Positions 40,101 through 46,484 of a stretch of DNA of 64,000 bases are shown here, piece by piece. Positions within the stretch are counted from its first letter, which is position 1, and every line of letters starts with the position of its first letter. A program made the position numbers and the translations under genes. The notes beneath the pieces were generated by a model. It made no database searches. It worked only from the letters and a program-made list of their open reading frames with translations, and was not told the DNA's origin. The stretch is from Geopseudomonas sagittaria (GTDB lineage: Bacteria; Pseudomonadota; Gammaproteobacteria; Pseudomonadales; Pseudomonadaceae), in NCBI RefSeq assembly GCF_900115715.1, contig NZ_FOXM01000012.1, positions 89,110 to 153,109 on the forward strand, read 5' to 3'.

Positions 40101-40766
40101 GGCCAGCACCTCGCCCCGGCCGTCGCCGAACACCTGCACCTCCAGGTGGCGGGCGCGCTGGATGTACTTCTCGATGAATACGCCCGAGTCGCTGAAGTTG
40201 TTCTGCCCCAGGCGCTTGACCGCCTCGAAGGCCTCGGAGAGTTCTTCGGCACTGCGGCACACGCGCATGCCGATGCCGCCGCCGCCGGCGGTGCTTTTCA
40301 GCATCACCGGGTAGCCGACCTGTTCGCCGGCGACCAGCGCCGCGTCGAGGCTGTCCAGCAGTTCGGTGCCTTCCAGCATCGGCACGCCGTGCTGCTTGGC
40401 CAGCGCGCGGGCGGTGTGCTTGAGGCCGAACACGCGCAGCTGCTCGGGCGTCGGGCCGACGAAGGCGATGCCGGCGGCCTCGCAGGCCTCGGCGAAGGCC
40501 GCGTTCTCGGAGAGGAAACCGTAGCCGGGGTGGATGGCCCGGGCGCCGCTTTGTTTGGCGACGGCGAGGATCTTGTCGACCAGCAGATAGGTGCTGGCAG
40601 CCGGGCCTTCGCCGAGGCTGAAGGCCTCGTCGGCCTGCTGGATATGCAGGCTGGCGGCGTCGGCTTCGGAGTAGACGGCCACGCCTTTGACGTCGAGGGA
40701 ACGGAGGGTACGCAGGATGCGGCAGGCGATGGCGCCGCGGTTGGCGATCAGGAGCTTATTGAACAT
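37167..40766 (-). CDS. Biotin-dependent urea/guanidine carboxylase
   Basis: The 1199-residue single-chain enzyme has a biotin carboxylase domain (MFNKLLIANRGAIACRILRT onward, to about residue 450), a KipA-like (AHS2) and a KipI-like (AHS1) carboxyltransferase region (about 460-1050), and a C-terminal biotinyl domain with the biotin lysine in LESMKMEIP. Such proteins are labelled urea carboxylase, but those under guanidine riboswitches with DUF1989 partners carboxylate guanidine. That is the reading favoured here. No usual Shine-Dalgarno precedes the ATG; GGTGG lies 8 nt upstream. The guanidine-II element ends 21 nt before it. Confidence 0.9.
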   Translation of the reverse strand: MFNKLLIANRGAIACRILRTLRSLDVKGVAVYSEADAASLHIQQADEAFSLGEGPAASTYLLVDKILAVAKQSGARAIHPGYGFLSENAAFAEACEAAGIAFVGPTPEQLRVFGLKHTARALAKQHGVPMLEGTELLDSLDAALVAGEQVGYPVMLKSTAGGGGIGMRVCRSAEELSEAFEAVKRLGQNNFSDSGVFIEKYIQRARHLEVQVFGDGRGEVLALGVRDCSVQRRNQKVLEETPAPNLPAGMAEELCAAAIKLAKAVNYRSAGTVEFVYDSEAGRFYFLEVNTRLQVEHGVTEQVWGVDLVRWMIELAAGTLAPLAELAKGLKPSGHAIQARLYAEDPGRDFQPSPGLLTAVAFPEADGQRLRIDTWVEAGCEIPPYFDPMIAKVITWAADREQARAALDQALADSVLYGVESNRDYLRQILADAPFASGNPWTRCLEGLSYRATTFEVLSAGTQTTVQDYPGRLGYWAVGVPPSGPMDDRALRLGNRLLGNPEGAAGLEITMSGPLLRFNTDAVVAVTGAVIPVQLDSVEQPMHTALLIKAGSTLSLGTINGAGARSYLTLRGGLQLPDYLGSKSTFTLGQFGGHGGRALRAGDVLHLAPLADVSAGAALAAELCGELPAVRQIRVIYGPHGAPEYFTPAYIDTFLATDWEVHFNSSRTGVRLIGPKPEWVRDSGGEAGLHPSNIHDNPYAIGAVDFTGDMPVILGPDGPSLGGFVCPVTVIEADLWQLGQLKAGDKVRFVPVSLDTARELARARREECADLAPAAVEWQAIAPQSPIVLDIGADDTRLVARLSGDTHLLLEIGAPELDLVLRFRGHALMQALEAKDLAGVIDLTPGIRSLQVHYQPETLPLAVLLETVAGLWDAVCGAQDLKVPSRIVHLPLSWDDPACQLAIDKYMTTVRKDAPWCPSNLEFIRRINDLPNLDEVHRTVFDASYLVMGLGDVYLGAPVATPLDPRHRLVTTKYNPARTWTAENSVGIGGAYMCVYGMEGPGGYQFVGRTLQMWNRYREVAAFRGKPWLLRFFDQIRFYPVSAEELLRIRRDFPLGRFELRIEDSELALADYQQFLQDEAEGIAAFRSHQRGAFAAERQRWIDSGQAHFEVEEVGADLGEDAPLGHGQHGIDSHIAGNLWQVQVSEGETVAAGDVLVILESMKMEIPLTAPVGGVVREVRVQPGSPVRAGQRVVVLEEA

Positions 40767-40786
40767 GGAGGAGGCCACCATGCAGT

Positions 40787-40833
40787 GGCGGGTCGTCCCG
40801 CCGGAAATCTTCTGCACCACGGTCGTCCGTGGT
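40787..40833 (-). ncRNA. Guanidine-II (mini-ykkC) riboswitch
   Basis: On the minus strand two adjacent hairpins carry the ACGA tetraloop that defines the class (ACGR): first ACCACGG-ACGA-CCGTGGT, then a 13-nt linker, then GGCGGG-ACGA-CCCGCC. Both stems are perfect. The second hairpin ends about 20 nt before the carboxylase ATG, the usual position for translational control. Guanidine-II RNAs bind one guanidinium per hairpin and turn expression on. Confidence 0.85.
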
Positions 40834-41017
40834 TGGAGGCTCGGTACGAGCTGGTATGGGAGCGTGCGGGTTCAGGCACGGTGCCATTGACTGAGCAAAT
40901 TGCGGGCCAGCCCGCTATTACCCGCTTACGGCGGCTATCCCGACGCAGATTTGCCCTGTGACCGTGCGTGTCCGGCAGGTTGCACCGTCCGCTCGCACCG
41001 TCGTGGGGCGTAGCGTT
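40834..41017. other. Intergenic region upstream of the guanidine-II riboswitch
   Basis: The region between the DUF1989 gene and the riboswitch has no recognisable gene. It contains a GCGGG/CCCGC hairpin near 40900-40916. There is a sigma-54-like GGCAC near 40882, but its -12 half does not fit. An internal promoter is possible. Confidence 0.35.
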
Positions 41018-41653
41018 TCAAGCCCAGATGAGCACCTCGGCCGGGGTCGGGTTCCAGCCGTTGCACGGGTTGTTGAGCTGCGGGCAGTTGGAGATCAGCA
41101 CGATCACGTCCATGTGCGCCTTGAGCTCGACGTACTTGCCCGGCGCGGAGATGCCGTCGGCGAAGGTCAGGCCGCCTTCCGGGGTGACCGGCACGTTCAT
41201 GAAGAAGTTGATGTTGGCGCCGATGTCGCGCTTGTCCAGGCGGCCGTCGTGCAGGCTGGCGCGCAGGAAGTTGTCGCGGCAGCTGTGCATGTAGCGCTTG
41301 TCCAGCGCGTAGCGGACGGTATTGCTCTCCTGCGCGCAGGCGCCGCCGAGGGTGTCGTGGCGGCCGCAGGTGTCGGCGACGATGGTCAAGAGCGGATTGC
41401 CGAGGTTGGAATACAGCACCGTGCCGGTGGTCAGGTAGACGTTGTTCTGCCGGCGCAGGGTGCGCTGCGGGTCGTAGCGCTCGCGCGGATTCTTCGCGCT
41501 GTAGAACAGGGTGTCGACCGCCTGGTTGCCTTCCAGGTCGAGCAGGCGCAGGGTCTGCCCGGCCTTGACCTCGAACAGGTACGGCTCGCCGGCCGGAATG
41601 ACGTGGCGGAACGCGGCGGTTTCGGGATGCAGGGAGCTTGCGACGAGGCTCAT
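41018..41653 (-). CDS. DUF1989 protein (urea carboxylase-associated / carboxyguanidine deiminase subunit)
   Basis: The 211-residue protein belongs to the DUF1989 family found as a pair beside urea-type carboxylases (UAAP proteins). Visible landmarks are [43 protein letters not shown] and [14 protein letters not shown]; the cysteine and histidines of TCGRHD are candidate metal ligands. In P. syringae the paired proteins form carboxyguanidine deiminase, which converts carboxyguanidine to allophanate. Which subunit this is cannot be stated. Confidence 0.85.
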   Translation of the reverse strand: MSLVASSLHPETAAFRHVIPAGEPYLFEVKAGQTLRLLDLEGNQAVDTLFYSAKNPRERYDPQRTLRRQNNVYLTTGTVLYSNLGNPLLTIVADTCGRHDTLGGACAQESNTVRYALDKRYMHSCRDNFLRASLHDGRLDKRDIGANINFFMNVPVTPEGGLTFADGISAPGKYVELKAHMDVIVLISNCPQLNNPCNGWNPTPAEVLIWA

Positions 41654-41662
41654 GTCGGGTCC

Positions 41663-42391
41663 TCAGATGTACAGACGTTCGGTGTTGTGGAAGCCGCGGC
41701 CGTTCTCCGGACGCGAGGTGCGGCACAGCACGCTGATGCCGTCGCTGTCGACCCGGTGCCAGGTGAGCTGCACCGGCTTGGGCGAGTAGACCGGGTTGGG
41801 GTCCTGCGGGTGCTGCAGGGCGGTGAGCACCACCAGGGTGTCCATCGGCGCGTACAGCTCGACGTAGTCGCCGGCGCGCGAGTTGCCGGCCTCGAAGGCG
41901 AAGGCGCCGCCTTCGTCCACGCTGACCTTGCTGAACAGGTTGAGGGTCATCAGCAGGTCCTGCAGGTTGAGGTTCCACTTGCCCATCTCGACCAGCAGGT
42001 TGTCGGTGCCGTTGCGGTGGAAGCCGTTGCGCAGCTCCTGGTAGCGGCCGGCGCCGTACTTCTCGCGTACCTCCTCGGCATTCAGCACGCCGCCGAAGCT
42101 GTCGTGCCAGCCGCAGGTGTCGGCGGTGATCGCCGCGAGCACCCGGCCCATGTCCGAGTACAGGCAGTGGCCGGCGGTGAGCTTGGCGGTGTGCTGGCAC
42201 TTGAGGGTGTCCGGCAGGTTGAGGCGCTCGCTCTTCTCAACGGCGTTGAGCAGCAGCAGGCTGACGTTGGCGCCGCCTTCGAGGTCGGTGATGCGCAGCA
42301 CCTGGCCGCGCTTGAGCACGAAGGAGGTGTGGCCGCCGCCGGGCACGAGTTCCTCGTACAGGGTCGGGCGCAGGGTCAGGGAGTCGCTCAT
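41663..42391 (-). CDS. DUF1989 protein, second subunit of the pair
   Basis: The 242-residue paralogue of the downstream gene has the same framework (FVLKRGQVLRITDLEGGANVSLLLLNA; ADTCGWHDSFGG; NLNLQDLLMTLNLFSKVSVDEGGAF). The shared TCG-HD motif implies a common metal-binding fold. The two genes are 9 bp apart, consistent with a heteromeric carboxyguanidine deiminase. It lies 10 bp after the ABC ATPase gene. Confidence 0.85.
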   Translation of the reverse strand: MSDSLTLRPTLYEELVPGGGHTSFVLKRGQVLRITDLEGGANVSLLLLNAVEKSERLNLPDTLKCQHTAKLTAGHCLYSDMGRVLAAITADTCGWHDSFGGVLNAEEVREKYGAGRYQELRNGFHRNGTDNLLVEMGKWNLNLQDLLMTLNLFSKVSVDEGGAFAFEAGNSRAGDYVELYAPMDTLVVLTALQHPQDPNPVYSPKPVQLTWHRVDSDGISVLCRTSRPENGRGFHNTERLYI

Positions 42392-42401
42392 GGTTGGCTC
42401 C

Positions 42402-43196
42402 TTACAGGATCGGTTGCAGGCCGGCGCCGATGTGCGCGGGCAGGGCGTCGACGGCGGCGCGCGCGGCGCGGCGGTCGCTGTTGAGGGGAATGTCGTAGGT
42501 GACCCGCGCGCCGTAGGCGTTCGGCGCGTGCGGGTCGACGCGCACCTTGTCGAACACCAGCAGGCGCGTGCCGAGGCTGAAGCCCTCGGAGAGGTCGTGG
42601 GTGACCATGAACACGGTCAGGTTGGTCTCGCGCCACAGCTCCAGCAGCAGGGCGTGCATGTCCTTGCGGATGCCCGGGTCGAGGGCGCCGAACGGTTCGT
42701 CGAGCAGCAGCACGCGCGGCTTCATCACCAGCGCCTGGGCGATGGCCAGGCGCTGCTGCATGCCGCCGGAAAGCTGGGTGGCGTACTTGTCCAGCGCATG
42801 GCCGAGGCCGACCTTTTTCAGCATCTCGGCAGCCTGCTCGCGGGCCTCGCGCTTGGCGCCACCGAACAGGCGACCGAGCAGCTTGGAGCGCGGCAGTTCC
42901 AGGCCGAGGGCGACGTTGTCGAGCACCGACAGGTGCGGGAACACCGTGTAGCGCTGGAACACGATGCCGCGGCTGGCGTCCGGCTCGCCGGCCAGCGGCT
43001 GGCCGCCGAGGAGGATCTCGCCGCGGCTGGGGCGCTCCTGGCCGAGCAGCAGGCGCAGGAAGGTCGACTTGCCGCAGCCTGAGGCGCCGACCAGGGTGCA
43101 GAACTCGCCCTCGGCGACCTTGAGGTTGAGGCGCTCGATGACCACCTGGTCGGCGTATTCCTGCCAGACGTTCTTCACTTCCAGGAACGGGGTCAT
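42402..43196 (-). CDS. ABC transporter ATPase (SsuB/TauB type)
   Basis: The 264-residue ATPase has Walker A GASGCGKST, signature LSGGMQQR, Walker B VLLLDEPFGALD and the H-loop VTHDLSEG. It resembles the nitrate/sulfonate/taurine importer class. It overlaps the permease gene by 4 nt. From context it powers uptake of guanidine or a guanidine-containing compound; the family itself does not fix the substrate. Confidence 0.92.
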   Translation of the reverse strand: MTPFLEVKNVWQEYADQVVIERLNLKVAEGEFCTLVGASGCGKSTFLRLLLGQERPSRGEILLGGQPLAGEPDASRGIVFQRYTVFPHLSVLDNVALGLELPRSKLLGRLFGGAKREAREQAAEMLKKVGLGHALDKYATQLSGGMQQRLAIAQALVMKPRVLLLDEPFGALDPGIRKDMHALLLELWRETNLTVFMVTHDLSEGFSLGTRLLVFDKVRVDPHAPNAYGARVTYDIPLNSDRRAARAAVDALPAHIGAGLQPIL

Positions 43197-44008
43197 GCCT
43201 TGGCTCCTTCATACCAGGGGAAGGCCAGCCGGGTGAGCTGGCGCAGGCCGAGATCCATCAGCCAGGCGAGCAGGGTGATCCACAGCACGTAGGGCAGGAT
43301 CACGTCCATGGCCATGTAGCGGCGCACCAGGAAGATCCGGTAGCCGAGGCCGTCGGTAGCGGCAATGGCTTCGGCGGCGATCAGGAACAGCCAGGCCGAA
43401 CCGAGCACCAGGCGCAGGGCGATCAGCAGGCGCGGCAGCAGTTGCGGCAGCACCACGCGGAGGATCAGCGTCCAGGTGCTGGCGCCGAGGGTCTGCGCCT
43501 TGATCAGCAGCTCGACCGGGATTTCGCGGGCGCGTTGTTCCAGATCGCGGGCCAGCACCGGGGTGATGCCGAGGACGATCAGCATCACCTTGGCCAGCTC
43601 TCCGAGGCCGAAGACGATGAACAGGATCGGCAGGATCGCCAGCGGCGGCACCATCGACAGCACGGTGAGCAGCGGCGACAGCGGCGCGCCGAGCAGCGGC
43701 AGGCTGCCGGCGGCGATGCCCAGGCCCAGGCCGACCAACGCGGCGATGCCGATGCCCATGCCGAGGCGCGCCAGGCTGGCGCCGGTGTCCTTCCAGAACA
43801 GGTAGTCGCCGCTGCGCTTGTCGGGAGTGAAGGCCAGGCGGTCGACGGCGGCGACCATCTGCGTGGCACTGGGCAGCAGCTTGTCGTTGGGGTTGTCGGC
43901 CAGCCGCGCCGCCGAGCCGCTGAAATAGGCGAACAGCAGCAGGGCGAAGGGCAGCAGCACCAGCAGCAGGCGGCCGGCGCGGTCCGGATGGCGGTTGATC
44001 AGGCGCAT
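43193..44008 (-). CDS. ABC transporter permease (SsuC/TauC type)
   Basis: The 271-residue permease has about six membrane segments and the BPD_transp_1 EAA-type loop around LGASTWTLILRVVLPQLLPRLLIALRLVLG. It pairs with the overlapping ATPase and with the binding protein 73 bp upstream. That gap contains a REP-like repeat that may reduce downstream expression relative to the binding protein. Confidence 0.92.
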   Translation of the reverse strand: MRLINRHPDRAGRLLLVLLPFALLLFAYFSGSAARLADNPNDKLLPSATQMVAAVDRLAFTPDKRSGDYLFWKDTGASLARLGMGIGIAALVGLGLGIAAGSLPLLGAPLSPLLTVLSMVPPLAILPILFIVFGLGELAKVMLIVLGITPVLARDLEQRAREIPVELLIKAQTLGASTWTLILRVVLPQLLPRLLIALRLVLGSAWLFLIAAEAIAATDGLGYRIFLVRRYMAMDVILPYVLWITLLAWLMDLGLRQLTRLAFPWYEGAKA

Positions 44009-44032
44009 GGGAGTTTCTCTCTTGGCAGATTG

Positions 44033-44075
44033 CCCTCTCCCCCAGCCCCTCTCCCGCAGGCGGGAGAGGGGAGGG
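44033..44075. repeat. REP-like repeat, copy 3
   Basis: CCCTCTCCC and then CCCCTCTCCCGC with GCGGGAGAGGGG form a hairpin between the binding-protein and permease genes. The stronger pairing (CCCCTCTCCCGC/GCGGGAGAGGGG) spans 44046-44072. Confidence 0.65.
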
Positions 44076-44081
44076 AAGCCG

Positions 44082-45149
44082 TTACAGCTGGCCGTCCGCC
44101 GCCAGCTTCATGTAGCTCGGCTCGAAGCGCAGCTTGACGTTGTCGGCATTGCCGGTGACCAGGCCGCCGGCGAAGCTCATGCCGATGGCCTCGGCATCGG
44201 CCGCGCCTTCACCGAGCAGGCCGTGGGAAAAGGAGAATTCGGCGACGCGGGTCATGGTGTCCTGCAGCTGGGCGCTGCTGGCGAAGGCCACGGCATCCTT
44301 GGCCGTATAGAACATGCGGGTGGCGGCCAGCTGCGCCTCGAAGCCGGCCAGGTCGGTGCCGGAGGCCTTGGCCATGTGTTCGCGGGCCGCCTTGCCCGCG
44401 GCGCTGTCGGCGGCCATGGTGGCCATGATCTCGTACCAGGCGCCGGTCAGCGCCTTGCCGAAGGCCGGGTTGTCCTTGAGCGTCGCGCTGTTGACCACCA
44501 GCAGGTCGATGATCTCGCCGGGAATCTGGCTGGAGTCGAACACCTTGCTCACTCCGGGAGTGGCGGCGACTTCGGCGAGCAGCGGGTTCCAGGTGGTGAC
44601 GGCCTGCACGTCGTCGCTGGCGAAGGCGGCGACCAGGTCGGCGTCGGAGGTGTTGACCACGCTGAGGTCCTTCTCGGCGAGACCGACCGTTTCCAGGCCG
44701 CGGGCCAGCAGGTAGTGGGAGACGGACAGCTCGACCAGGTTGACCGGGGTGCCCTTGAGGTCGGCGAGGGTCTTGTTCTCGCCCTTGACCACGATGCCGT
44801 CGTTGCCGTCGGAGAAGTCGCCGACGATCAGCGCGGTGGAGTCGACGCCGCCGGCGGCCGGGATGGTCAGCGCGTCCATGTTGGTCATGGTGCAGCCGTC
44901 GAACTGGCCGGCGCTGTACTGGTTGATCGACTCGACGTAGTCGTTGATCTGCACCACATCGATGTCGATGCCGTACTTCTTCGCCCACTTGTCGACGATG
45001 CCCTGGCTGTCGCCGTATTCCCACGGCATCCAGCCGGCGTAGATGGTCCAGCAGACGCTGAAGTGTTCCTTGGGAGCGGCATGGCTGCCGAAGCTGATGG
45101 CGGCAGCGAGGCTGGCGGCGAGGGCGGCGAACAGACGGGGCTTGCGCAT
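44082..45149 (-). CDS. Periplasmic ABC substrate-binding protein (guanidine-operon transporter)
   Basis: The 355-residue protein has a signal peptide (cleaved near SFGSHA-APKEH) and a NMT1/SsuA-like periplasmic-binding fold (YAGWMPWEYGDSQGIVDKWAKKYGI; VVNTSDADLVAAF). It is the first gene of the operon, directly after the guanidine-I riboswitch, with GGAGG 6 nt before the ATG. Guanidinium or a derivative is the likely ligand by context only. Confidence 0.9.
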   Translation of the reverse strand: MRKPRLFAALAASLAAAISFGSHAAPKEHFSVCWTIYAGWMPWEYGDSQGIVDKWAKKYGIDIDVVQINDYVESINQYSAGQFDGCTMTNMDALTIPAAGGVDSTALIVGDFSDGNDGIVVKGENKTLADLKGTPVNLVELSVSHYLLARGLETVGLAEKDLSVVNTSDADLVAAFASDDVQAVTTWNPLLAEVAATPGVSKVFDSSQIPGEIIDLLVVNSATLKDNPAFGKALTGAWYEIMATMAADSAAGKAAREHMAKASGTDLAGFEAQLAATRMFYTAKDAVAFASSAQLQDTMTRVAEFSFSHGLLGEGAADAEAIGMSFAGGLVTGNADNVKLRFEPSYMKLAADGQL

Positions 45150-45217
45150 GGAGTACCTCCGGGTCGGTTGGGGCGGGCAGGAGTCGCGCGGCGTCCCTGC
45201 AAACGGGTGGTCGCGTC

Positions 45218-45317
45218 ATCTCCCGGGCTTTTGTCCCGCCGTGTAACCTCGCTGGAGGTCGCCAACTCTCGGACCAGCCACCTGCGATCCGTTCGATCGC
45301 AGGCCGGAACCCTAGTC
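45218..45317 (-). ncRNA. Guanidine-I (ykkC) riboswitch
   Basis: On the minus strand the sequence runs CTAGGGTTCCGG at the 5' end, GCTGGTCCGAGAG in the middle, and ACACGGCGGGA with AAAAGCCCGGGAGA at the 3' end. These are the invariant blocks of the ykkC class in the right order, with a variable stem (CCTGCGATC/GATCGCAGG) between the first two. It precedes the binding-protein gene by 68 nt. Guanidinium binding should raise operon expression. Confidence 0.95.
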
Positions 45318-45396
45318 GGCCATTTGCAGATTGTCGTGCCGCGAACCCAGTCCCTGGGTAGCTCCTGCTCGAATTTCCGTGTAGCGCTGTTCCCTA

Positions 45397-45412
45397 AGCG
45401 AACGGCGTGCCA
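45397..45412 (-). promoter_or_regulatory. Sigma-54 promoter of the guanidine operon
   Basis: Read on the minus strand TGGCACGCCGTTCGCT has GG-N10-GC and one mismatch to the consensus TGGCACG-N4-TTGCW. The predicted transcript start is near 45386, about 69 nt before the guanidine-I aptamer. Confidence 0.6.
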
Positions 45413-45510
45413 GCTTTGCTCAGGCCGCACTGCGCGGGGTTTGCAGCGCTGTTGGCCGCACTGCAGCAGCGCTGGTTGCGGTCCGCTTGGGGGCAGGGCC
45501 GGTGCGCGGG

Positions 45511-45527
45511 CGCACCATCGTGGCGCG
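45511..45527. promoter_or_regulatory. NtrC-like binding site upstream of the guanidine operon
   Basis: CGCACCA-TCG-TGGCGCG resembles the NtrC box TGCACCA-N3-TGGTGCA, with core GCAC-N7-GCGC. It is about 100 nt upstream of the sigma-54 element, a typical enhancer distance. It also lies 70 nt before cobS. It overlaps a perfect GGTGCGC/GCGCACC dyad at 45501-45516. Confidence 0.45.
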
Positions 45528-45596
45528 TTTGGTGGCGTCGGCCGCTGCGGGTTAAGGTGGCGCCCCCGATCCTGTTCGCCATCCCGGAAGTCCCGC

Positions 45597-46331
45597 GTGA
45601 AAGTTCCGCTGCCCCTGCTGATCGCCCTGCAATTTCTCACCCGCCTGCCGATTCGCCTGCCCGGCATGCCCGCGCCCGAGGCGCTGGGTTGCTCGCTGCT
45701 GTGGTATCCGCTGGTCGGCCTGGCGCTCGGCGGCGTGCTGCTGGCGGCGGCCTGGCTGCTCTCGGGGGTGTTCGCGCCGCTGGCGGCGGCGCTGCTGCTG
45801 GCGCTGTGGGTGCTGGCCAGCGGCGGCCTGCATCTGGATGGTCTGGCCGACACGGCGGATGCCTGGGTCGGTGGTTTCGGCGACCGCGAGCGAACCCTGG
45901 CGATCATGAAGGACCCCTGCTGCGGGCCGATCGCCGTGGTGACCCTGCTGCTGGTGCTGCTGCTCAAGTTCGCCGCGCTGTGGGCGCTGCTGGAGGGCGG
46001 GCAGTGGCTGGCCCTGCTGCTGGCGCCATTGCTCGGCCGCGGCGCGCTGCTGCTGCTGTTCCTCGGCACGCCCTACGTGCGCGCAGGCGGCCTGGGCAGC
46101 GCGATGGCTGCGCACCTGCCGAAGCGGGCCGGCTGGCGGGTGCTGCTGGCGGTGGTCGTGGCGACCCTGCTGTGCGGCTGGCCGGGGCTGCTGGCGCTGG
46201 CGAGTGCCGCGCTGCTGTTCGCCCTGTGCCGGCGCGCCCTGTTGCAGCGCATCGGCGGCACCACCGGCGATACCGCCGGCGCGGTGCTGGAGTTGCTGGA
46301 GTGTGGGGTGCTGGTGGTATTGGTCATTTAG
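45597..46331 (+). CDS. cobS: Cobalamin (adenosylcobinamide-GDP ribazoletransferase) synthase
   Basis: The 244-residue polytopic membrane protein has the CobS hallmark LHLDGLADTADAW followed by ERTLAIMKDPCCGPIAV, whose acidic residues bind magnesium. It joins adenosylcobinamide-GDP and alpha-ribazole, the last coupling step. The start is GTG with GGAAG 7 nt upstream. In many pseudomonads (as cobV) it follows the phosphatase at the end of the cob cluster; here the guanidine operon separates them, so it needs its own promoter. Confidence 0.94.
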   Translation: MKVPLPLLIALQFLTRLPIRLPGMPAPEALGCSLLWYPLVGLALGGVLLAAAWLLSGVFAPLAAALLLALWVLASGGLHLDGLADTADAWVGGFGDRERTLAIMKDPCCGPIAVVTLLLVLLLKFAALWALLEGGQWLALLLAPLLGRGALLLLFLGTPYVRAGGLGSAMAAHLPKRAGWRVLLAVVVATLLCGWPGLLALASAALLFALCRRALLQRIGGTTGDTAGAVLELLECGVLVVLVI

Positions 46332-46346
46332 GCACTGTTGCTGTGC
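46332..46346. promoter_or_regulatory. NtrC-type core site upstream of the DUF2126 operon
   Basis: GCAC-TGTTGCT-GTGC matches the NtrC core GCAC-N7-GTGC exactly, starting one base after the cobS stop codon and 87 nt before the sigma-54 -24 element. A second weaker dyad, CACC-TATT-GGTG, is at 46376-46387. Confidence 0.45.
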
Positions 46347-46430
46347 ATCAGTTGAGCGGGCAGGGGGCAGGGCGCCACCTATTGGTGCTTAACTCTGCCG
46401 TCAGCTCCCGGCGAGCGCGCCGTTGGGATG

Positions 46431-46446
46431 TCGGCACAAGTCTTGC
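46431..46446 (+). promoter_or_regulatory. Sigma-54 promoter of the transglutaminase/ATP-grasp operon
   Basis: TCGGCACAAGTCTTGC has GG-N10-GC and closely matches the -24/-12 consensus. The predicted start, near 46458, leaves a 27-nt leader before the GTG at 46485. Confidence 0.6.
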
Positions 46447-46484
46447 GTGGCCGGGCTATCGCTCAGGCTCGCAGGAGGCCCGCT

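Noticed and set aside
40876..40887. GGCAC-containing dyad as a sigma-54 promoter before the guanidine-II riboswitch
   Set aside because: The -12 half does not carry GC at the required 10-base spacing, and the TTGC part is absent.
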